A stretch of 64,000 nucleotides of DNA from Ophiosphaerella korrae. Taxonomy: Eukaryota > Ascomycota > Dothideomycetes > Pleosporales > Phaeosphaeriaceae. How positions within the stretch are numbered: position 1 is the first letter of the stretch; every line of letters starts with the position of its first letter. This document shows, in pieces, positions 57,224 through 64,000 of this stretch. The notes beneath the pieces were generated by a model. It had not been told where the DNA came from. It searched no databases and saw only the letters and a list, made by a program, of their open reading frames with translations. The DNA lies in contig JALNQF010000003.1 of assembly GCA_028456385.1 (NCBI GenBank), positions 124,001-188,000 on the forward strand, in the 5' to 3' direction. The translations under genes and the position numbers were made by a program.

Positions 57224-58226
57224 TCAATTCGACTCTTGTTCTGCGTCCAGCTTCTCCAGGTACATTAATTTAGTCCAGTCAAAGACGTTGCCATACTGGA
57301 AGTGCTGACGTCGGAACAAACACCGGAATAGGCGTCGTAAATATCTATAATCGAGTTCCTTTTCCGAGCGGATAAGCTCAAAGTACTTCTTAAACTCAAC
57401 AGGAACACCGTTGAAGAGACCGCGCTTCCTTGCTTGCTGCTTCTCTACTTGCTGCTTCTTCTTAAGGATCATCTTCTCTTTTTCCTTAGATTTACACTTC
57501 AGGCCCTGCCAGGGAAGTGACCCTTTAAGGAAGTATAAGAGAACATATCCAAGAGATTCCATATCATCGCGAGGGGATTGCTCTATAATAGCGCGTTAGA
57601 AAGGTCTTCTATATAATGTGCTGCACTCACCCTTCCCCAGATGTGCGTTGATGCTAGCATATCGCAGCGTGCCGACCACGGAGTACATGTGTCTATCCGG
57701 ATCTTCAATCTCTTTAGCTAGACCAATATCCGTCATATAGACAGTATTGCCCTGTGTGCCGATACCCATAAGTAGATTGTCCGGCTTAACATCTCTATGA
57801 ATATACCCCTTTGAATGAATGTACTGGAAGCGAGAGATGAGCTGGTCTGCAAGCAGCAGCACAGTTTTCAAGGAGAATTTCCGGCTGCAGTAGTTAAAGA
57901 GGTCCTCTAGGCTTGGTCCCAAAAGCTCAAATGCCATAATCCTGAACTCGCAGTCGGTACCGTACCAGTAAACCTGAGGGATACCAATGCCTCCATTAAG
58001 TTGTTTGTAGATATCAACCTCATTTTCGAGTTGCGAAGGGTTGACTTGGTTGTATTCGAGTTTGAGAGCGACTTCTTCTCCAGATTCGAGGTGATGACCT
58101 ACATGCGTTAGTCGTCTTGTCATGAATGTTGCAGGAGATGCTCATACCAAGGTACACTTCGCCGTACGAGCCACCGCCAAGTCGACGGTCTAGCTGATAT
58201 TTGTCTCGCACAATGAGAGGCTTCAT
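57224..58226 (-). CDS. CK1-like protein kinase with DIG in place of DFG
   Basis: Exons 58226-58148, 58098-57631 and 57582-57224 give 301 aa, all in phase (GTATGA/ATGTAG, GTGAGT/TTATAG). Kinase features: glycine loop GGGSYGE (17-23), K39 in VALKLE, H127-R128-D129 in HRDVKPDN, D150-I151-G152 replacing [18 protein letters not shown], then [27 protein letters not shown], the CK1-family equivalent of the APE region. All catalytic polar residues remain, so it may be active. The C-terminal lobe ends soon after the kinase core, shorter than housekeeping CK1. It is divergent from the DUF7924 gene, whose start is 297 bases away. Confidence 0.88.
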
Positions 58227-58522
58227 GGCGGGAAAGAAGGGAATCGCATGTCGGGAATCACAATGCTTGCTTTTGCCCGCATACAGCAAAGCTGGGGTGC
58301 AGAAAAACGGAGAAAACGGAGAAAACAAGAATTTGACGCGCGTGCTGCTACAGGCGCTAAATATTGGCAAGGGACGTCCCAGTTGATAGCTGGCGAATTG
58401 CGGCGGCGACCGCCAATAAATGCGCAACTGCGGGCACTGCCAAGCATGCGCTTGAACTACCAGCGGTAGCGGCCCCCGCCCTTCGCATCTCTATATACCC
58501 TTCCCTCCACCTTTTTACGGCC

Positions 58523-59841
58523 ATGATGCCTCCACAACAAGAGCTGAGGCCCCAAAAACGAAAAAGAAATCAAGCACTCGAAGCAGCACAACGACCGACC
58601 GTCAAACGCCAAAAGCAGTCCTATTCGTCGCAAAACAACACCCCTCCAGAGTTCTGGGATAAGCTTTCGCGGGTACCGCTCTGTCGTCGTGCGCTTCGAG
58701 AGTTCAACAGACGAGCAGTTCAGTCAACTGCCCCACAACAGCGCGCAAAGTGTGACGTTGAGGACAGTAAAGTCAAACAGCTCCAGCGCTTTGCTCGGCG
58801 GGGTGGCCCTGACTTGAGCAACATCCGAGGAGTGGGTTGTATCTTTGCTATGATGTAGAGAAGATACGTTAACTTCTACAGTACCCAGAACAGGAGTCGC
58901 AAGTCAAGATAAGCTCAAAACGTAATCGATCCAGCCAGTCCAGCACCCTGAACTCGAACACGAAGCCGACTACATTCTCTTCCAAAGATGCTGCATTTGA
59001 ACAGGAACTTATCGATAATGGCATCTATCCATACAACAGAGGTCAGAAGCCGAACAACTGGGAGGAAATACAGGAACGATTAGCCCAGCCACGGCCATCT
59101 CTGTCGCCTTCTCAACTCTCCAACGGGGCTTTCGAGGAGTTTCAGCTAAAGAACGACGAAGCCACAACCGAAGCGGAAGTAATGAGCCAAATCTTCCCAG
59201 TGATCGCAGGCAAGACCAACATCCCATCGGGCTACAATCAATTGTTCAACAACCTAAAGCCACTTGGCGACCATATCTCTAAGCCGCAGCCGGACTACTT
59301 TAATGGCTCTCGCACTACGGAGATCCGACCCAAAGTGCGGGACGACCTTGAGCAGTATATTATTCCTTCAAGCCAACGACACCGTCCCGCGCTCCCAAAC
59401 TTTTTCATGGAAGCGAAAGGCCCAGACGAAAAGGTGTCGGAAGCCAAGCGCCAGATTACGCAAGATCTTGCGGCAGGCGCTCGAGGGATGCTCAGGATGC
59501 AGTCCTATGGGTTGGATGGCCCTATGTTTGATAACAAGGCCCATACGTTCGGGTCGACCTATCACAGCGGGACCGGCACGCTACAGCTTTTCGCGATGCA
59601 TCCAACTGGGCCAGGAGATGCAGACAGGAAGCCCGAGTACCACACAACTAAGATTAGAGGCTTTGCTTTAACTGACAATTTGGACACTCATCGCCAAGGC
59701 ATTGGGGCATTCCGCAATCTGCGAGACTTGGCGAAGGAAAGGAGAGTTGAGTTCATTGCGTCTGCCAATGAGACGGCGGATAACGAGCCCGAGGTCGCTC
59801 CAGTCGACACGTATTTGACCTCGCTCATCTCAACTAGCTAG
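58523..59841 (+). CDS. DUF7924-family protein, possible PD-(D/E)xK fold
   Basis: Exons 58523-58831 and 58882-59841, joined GGA/GTGGGT...TCTACAG/TAC in phase 0, give 422 aa. The N-terminus is basic with KRKR-type signals (RPQKRKRNQ, VKRQKQ), suggesting nuclear location. The middle has QKPNNWEEIQERLAQPRPSL. The conserved domain includes QPDYFNG (D241), EQYIIPSSQ, LPNFFMEAKGPDE (E280, K282) and QSYG. P-D, then E-x-K about 39 residues later, resembles the PD-(D/E)xK nuclease signature; that reading is inference. The frame stays open after the TAG at 59839-59841 for 58 more codons, so the stop may be premature. Confidence 0.75.
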
Positions 59842-60018
59842 TCTGCGCGAAGCGAGCTATTCACTGCTAATTCTGACTATAAAGAATCAGATTCAACATC
59901 CGCAGACGAGCTGGCAATACCAGCACTGCCACAAAAACGCACAAAGGCGCGCCAGCTCAGAAATAAGAAGCATAAGAGTAAGAATAGTGACATTCTCGTT
60001 GACGAAGATGACGAATAG
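59842..60018 (+). other. In-frame continuation after the DUF7924 stop
   Basis: Directly after TAG 59839-59841, the same frame reads on with KESDSTSADELAIPALPQKR and a Lys/Arg-rich then acidic tail to TAG 60016-60018. Composition is protein-like (Ser/Asp then basic), as expected for the normal C-terminus of this family. It is either a lost tail after a nonsense mutation, readthrough, or a hidden intron. Confidence 0.5.
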
Positions 60019-61040
60019 CTGTGCGCGGATGTGCGCATCCGTAAACATGAGGGCGATGTCTACTACCCTTGCTCATGCCTGGGCGACCACGTCACATGTC
60101 TTCCTCACAAAAGCCGTAGTTCCCCCCTCGCATGGTATGTAGTCCCTTCTATCACTTATTGGTATTACATGCAGTATCTAAAACCTAATAATTAAATAGA
60201 TAGTTTAGATGCGTACTTGTCCTTATTACAGTTGCTGACACTATTCGGTATACGCACAAACTTCGAATATAAGAGACTTATTCTTACACTATAAAGATGC
60301 TTTCTAAAGTTGCGCCAATCTCCCTAGTCCTTGAGGTAGATCTTGTTGCGAGATGCGAGCTTAGGAATGAGTGGGAGATGATCATTGGTTGAAGAGCTAT
60401 CGGAGCTGAGCTACTTATATACACAGTGGAGCAGCTCGAGCGGCTCGTGCATCTCGCTTACTGCTAGCTTACCTGAATTGTATGGAGCAAAGCTCCATCT
60501 TGCGACACACCCCCCAGGTGAGCTGCGCAGTAGAGCTTTTCAGAAGGTTTCGTAGCAGTCATCTGAACTCAGTTGGAAACACCTTCACCTGCGATTCTGT
60601 TTGTTTTGGGCTCGTGCGCGCGCCAAGCGCTCGTGCGCTGCGCGCAGTATACTCGGAGTTTTCCAGCCTTGTAAACTCTTCAGTAACCATCATCATGGCC
60701 ATCGTAAGTTGCTGTTTTTGAAGCTTTGCAGCTTGTTTTCTTGTTGGCGATTGTTGTACTAACGCGTTTTTTGTAGAGCAAAGCTAAAAAAGCCGCTCGC
60801 GCTCGCTGACGCTGCTGTTGCTGTGGGGGCAGCTGTTGCTCTGCCGCCGGGCGACGAGCGAGCCGAGAGAGTCTTTGTGCGTCGTCTGCGCGCAATGGCG
60901 CTCCTTGGTGAGCTCGTCGATCTTTTGTTTGAATAGAGACTCAGTTTTGAGCTTGGCTCTGGGCTTCGGCTCTAGGCTTCGGCGCTGCGCTTCGGCGCTT
61001 TAATTTAAAGACTTCTTTACATTCTATGTGCTCTGCTCTA
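60019..61040. other. Repeat-like, gene-free stretch
   Basis: Short repeated words such as GCTCTGGGCTTCGGCTCTAGGCTTCGGCGCTGCGCTTCGGCGC occur near 60955-61000. No coding domain was recognised. Confidence 0.4.
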
Positions 61041-61049
61041 GTGATTCTC

Positions 61050-61560
61050 GTGACTCGAGCTTGGCTCGCATATCCTTGAGGTTGAGGTGAGCTTTGGATC
61101 TCTTAAATCGCTGTTCTAGAAGGTGCTTGGTTAGGCCATCTACTGGTATCTCGCTCGTTGGTATATAAGAGACTTAAAATGAGGCTCTAGCGTGCTCTTG
61201 TCTTAGCTACATATTCTGTATATCTACGTAACGTAAGCGCGTTGTTACTCTCTCGTTTTTGCCTAAGACAAGTCTAATTGTTTGCTAATTATCGTAGAAG
61301 ATAGTCTAAGTAGCTTCTAGGTCTAATGTAAGCTCTTAAAAGAGCTTTTTTAGTACTATCACCTCTTTACTCACGTACTCAAGCGTAAGTAGCTTGGCTT
61401 CTATAGTAGAGGTAGTTACTATAGCTTGTTAAGCTACCTTCTATATTACTACTCTACTAAAGAGTATTACAATGTAGCTATAAGATAAGCAGCGCGTTAC
61501 TAGATTGTTAGTAAACGACGCGGCTCTGCATATAAGTAGCTTAGTGCCTTACTACTTGCT
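61050..61560 (-). mobile_element. Ty1/Copia retrotransposon relic, RNase H end
   Basis: On the minus strand one frame reads the C-terminal end of a Copia polyprotein with interruptions: VTTSTIEAKLLTLEYVSKE, then ELTLDLEA, then QTIRLVLGKNERVTTRLRYV, then VSYIPTSEIPVDGLTKHLLE and KAHLNLKDM. At least six in-frame TAG/TAA codons interrupt it, several at positions where Gln or Trp is expected, consistent with C-to-T type decay. Reverse transcriptase and LTRs are not present here. Confidence 0.75.
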
Positions 61561-62043
61561 ACCTCGTGTCAGATGAGGTGCGTGTACCAGCGCAACAATT
61601 ACGAGCTGCTACCAGAGCTCCAGCGCGACGAGCGCTCGCACTCGACACTGCGCCGAAGCTGAGATCTCAATCTCAACTCAGCTCATGGATGGAGCTTGCG
61701 AGTTGGCTCACTCAGCTACAGTCTTTACCAACCCGACCGACCACGGCGGGATTGACCGTACTGCAGACGAATGGAGACAGCATTGTATTATGCTGCGTTT
61801 GGGAACCTACTACTGTCAGATAAGAGGCATATATACATATAGCTCTCTAGCTATAGATAATATCGGAATAATTCGGAGAGTTACAAGTATACATATACAA
61901 TGTAACACTAACAACAGCAGAGCTAGTATACAATGAAGTTTAGGGCATGTATATAAAGAGATTTCCATAACTTACTATAAAATAATACAACAGTTTCTTC
62001 CGAATCTTTTTATCACGGATTTTTATCACGTGCTTACACAGAT
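61561..62043. other. Gene-free stretch before the ankyrin array
   Basis: AT-rich sequence from 61830 onward, with no start codon or upstream exon for the ankyrin frame that could be supported. Confidence 0.4.
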
Positions 62044-62517
62044 TTGAGTTTCTATCAAAACCTACCTCAAATCTCACAACTGCACACGGTTGATTGCCTC
62101 TTGAGTCGAGGTTCCGACGTCAATGTACAGGGTGGAAAGTATGGAAACGCACTCCAGGCGGCCTCATACCAAGGCCACGAGCAGATTGTGAAGCTGCTGC
62201 TTGAAAAAGGCGCCGACGTTAACGCACAGGATGGAGAGTATGGAAACGCACTCCAGGCAGCTTTACATAGACAAAATGAGCAAATTGTAAGGCTATTGCT
62301 TGACAAGGGCGCCGACGTCAACGGGCAGGGTGGATACTATGGCAACGCACTCTACGCGGCTTCATCCCAGGGAAACGAGCAGATTGTAAGGCTACTACTC
62401 GACAAGGGCGCCGACGTCAACGCGCAGGGTGGAGAGTATGGTAACGCACTCCAGGCGGCTTCATACCTAAGCCACGAGCATGTTGTGAAGCTGCTACTTA
62501 ATAGGGGCGCCAACTAG
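62044..62517 (+). pseudogene. Orphan ankyrin-repeat array, NLR type
   Basis: The open frame from 62044 has no ATG start (it begins TTG). It encodes four 33-residue ankyrin repeats of very high mutual similarity, each with (V)xLLL-x-(K/R)-GADVNxQGGxYGNALxAASxxxxEQ. The fifth is cut after LLLNRGAN by TAG at 62515-62517, where GADVN would continue. Near-identical repeats with the YGNALQAAS signature are typical of the C-terminal sensor domain of fungal NACHT-ankyrin NLRs. No NACHT domain precedes it here; this is a detached fragment. Confidence 0.7.
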
Positions 62518-62932
62518 CTAGTGTGGCATAGTCTATGCATAGTACATCCATAAGCATTCTTAGATCAGGAAAAGTACATTGAATCCTAGCGCGAAAATAA
62601 CACTATATACAAGGCAAAGCATGCATACATACGACACGTAATACTATTAATATTAATCTACAGTAAAAACTCGCCACTATAAAAGCAGGGAAGATGGCTC
62701 GCCTGCTCCTGCCACGCTCTTGCCATGAATGAACGACGCCGGGAAGGGATGTAGCGATCGTTTCCTGTGACAGAGAACGACATGCAACCCTAGCTCGCAT
62801 CTCGAAGTGCGTAGACCACTCGTACCAGCTTATCCGCCAATAAACCAATTAGGGGCCTTCATAGAGGTCCGTGTTGTCAAGCTCGCCTGCTATATCCCCC
62901 AGTTGAATCAGTTTGTCCCTTTTCCCAAGCCT
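62518..62932. other. Intergenic, nothing recognised
   Basis: AT-rich at first, then mixed, with no coding frame of note. Confidence 0.4.
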
Positions 62933-63958
62933 TTACTCTCTCCCTCCCCGGGCTCTGGATCTTCGCTGCTTGGTTTTCCACGGGAAGAGTCGGCGGGAGT
63001 CTAATTTGCTGGTAGGTCTTTGATCCAGACTTCCTTTCCGGCTACGCTTGGTGTCTGCAGGCGCGGACTTTGCCGTGTCTCCAGGTCTTGTTTTTAAACC
63101 TCTGAGCTTGATAGTTTGTTTCTTTTTCGGTTGGCTACTATCTTCTTCTCCATTATTGTCCTTGCTTCGTGTGCGCGCTGGCTTGGATGTCTTTGTCGTA
63201 CTGTCGGCTTCGATCTCTTCTGTCATAGTCTTGGGTTGTGCATCCATGAGTTTTGCTTTTTTTGCCTTTTTTCCACCTTTGTCTGCATCCTTCCTCTTGC
63301 GCTTCGTTTCCGTAGGTTCTAGTATTTTTGCTGCACTGTCGCCATCCTCCTCTGCAGTCGCTGTCTTAGCTTGCGCATTCGTGCGTTTCAATTTCTTCGT
63401 CGCGTTTCCGTCTTCCTCGACATTCTTTCTCTTGCCTCGCGTTTGCTTTGTTTGATTTATTGCAATGCTCTTACTCTCCGTTTCAGTCTTCTTCTTAGGT
63501 TGTGTATTCTTGGGCTTCAATTCCTTTGCCGCGCTATCATCGTCTTCGTCGTCATCGTCTCCCCCTGACTCCTCCTCCTCCTCCTCTTCCTCCTCCTCAT
63601 CCTCATCCTCATCCTCACTTTCCTTTTTGTCTTTGTCTTTTTCTTCGTTACCCTCTGCTTCCTCACCTAAGTCTTGAGCATACTTTGTGATAAGCGGCAA
63701 CAATTCGGGTTCGTAAACCCTCATAAATTCATACCGTATCTGATCAACGCGCTTGCCAACAACACCGTTTGGAAAAACATTAGTATCTTTGCTCCAGATA
63801 TCAGTGAAAACATCATCTTCATTTTTAAGAGACGTTCTTCTATACCACTTCCAAAGCATGGCTCTAGATGTGATTTCATTATGATTCGGATTTGTGTTTC
63901 TATCCGTAACGATGTTGCGTCGTGTTTTTATCCAATCTTTGAGCTCCTCGTCAGTCAT
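62933..63958 (-). CDS. Lys/Glu-rich, probably nuclear protein of unknown family (start may lie outside)
   Basis: 341 aa from ATG at 63958. The frame is open upstream to the window edge (PKAAIGKPLPDFTT precedes the Met), so the true start may be beyond the window. Residues 1-95 look folded (MLWKWYRRTSLKNEDDVFTD, then KRVDQIRYEFMRVYEPELLP). Then an acidic run with ten consecutive Glu is followed by imperfect repeats of about 65 residues built on NAQAKTATAEEDGDSAAK and DAQPKTMTEEIEADSTTK, separated by KRKRKDADKGGKKAKK-type basic blocks that could act as nuclear signals. No named family is recognised. Clean coding over more than 1 kb supports a real gene. Confidence 0.6.
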   Translation of the reverse strand: MTDEELKDWIKTRRNIVTDRNTNPNHNEITSRAMLWKWYRRTSLKNEDDVFTDIWSKDTNVFPNGVVGKRVDQIRYEFMRVYEPELLPLITKYAQDLGEEAEGNEEKDKDKKESEDEDEDEEEEEEEEEESGGDDDDEDDDSAAKELKPKNTQPKKKTETESKSIAINQTKQTRGKRKNVEEDGNATKKLKRTNAQAKTATAEEDGDSAAKILEPTETKRKRKDADKGGKKAKKAKLMDAQPKTMTEEIEADSTTKTSKPARTRSKDNNGEEDSSQPKKKQTIKLRGLKTRPGDTAKSAPADTKRSRKGSLDQRPTSKLDSRRLFPWKTKQRRSRARGGRE

Positions 63959-64000
63959 GGTTGTGAAATCTGGTAGCGGCTTGCCTATAGCGGCTTTGGG

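Noticed and set aside
63465..63690. Ser-rich plus-strand frames over the poly-Glu region
   Set aside because: Antisense of the acidic low-complexity coding stretch.
1..64000. CRISPR arrays or bacterial-type operons
   Set aside because: No direct-repeat/spacer pattern; introns and protein families show the window is fungal nuclear DNA.

Overview
This window comes from a filamentous ascomycete, most likely a Dothideomycete of the Pleosporales type. The protein families (VIB-1/XprG, HET, DUF6594, Zn2Cys6, GH47, DUF7924), the short GT-AG introns with CTAAC/CTGAC branch sites, and the alternation of GC-balanced gene blocks with AT-rich blocks all fit. The species assignment is inference. Exon structures below were worked out by hand from reading frames and splice signals.

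Layout. 1-3.1 kb: the 3' end of a double-psi beta-barrel gene and an RNF216-type RBR ubiquitin ligase. 3.1-16.5 kb: a very long gene-free upstream region, a four-exon VIB-1/XprG (NDT80 family) transcription factor, and SRP receptor beta, whose intron has no AG acceptor. 17-18.5 kb: a decayed gene of unknown family. 20.3-21.9 kb: cystathionine beta-synthase.

22-33.7 kb is an AT-rich accessory block. It holds a Helo-like protein fused to a Ras-like domain that has lost its GTP-binding motifs, a frameshifted secreted repeat protein, a NACHT-like gene without a P-loop, an AAA ATPase pseudogene and a tiny glycine-rich protein with an acylation-type start.

33.7-49.6 kb is a conserved block. In order: a Zn2Cys6 regulator divergent from an isochorismatase-fold hydrolase; two divergent paralogues of an unrecognised repeat protein; a BTB protein; a PAP2 membrane enzyme; a GFA-family protein; a small myristoylation-type protein; a GH47 mannosidase; and a small single-pass membrane protein.

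49.8-64 kb is a second accessory block dominated by self/non-self recognition families. It contains a HET-domain gene, a DUF6594 membrane protein, a PNP-NACHT NLR relic ending near an LTR-like element, a CK1-like kinase divergent from a DUF7924 (possible nuclease-fold) gene, a Copia relic, an orphan ankyrin array, and a Lys/Glu-rich gene that may run off the end.

The accessory blocks look like a graveyard and nursery of fungal NLR/HET-type immunity genes. The VIB-1-like factor, whose Neurospora homologue controls HET-gene expression, lies on the same segment. The strongest candidates for something undescribed are the Helo-like/pseudo-Ras fusion, the kinase/DUF7924 pair and the divergent repeat-protein paralogues.
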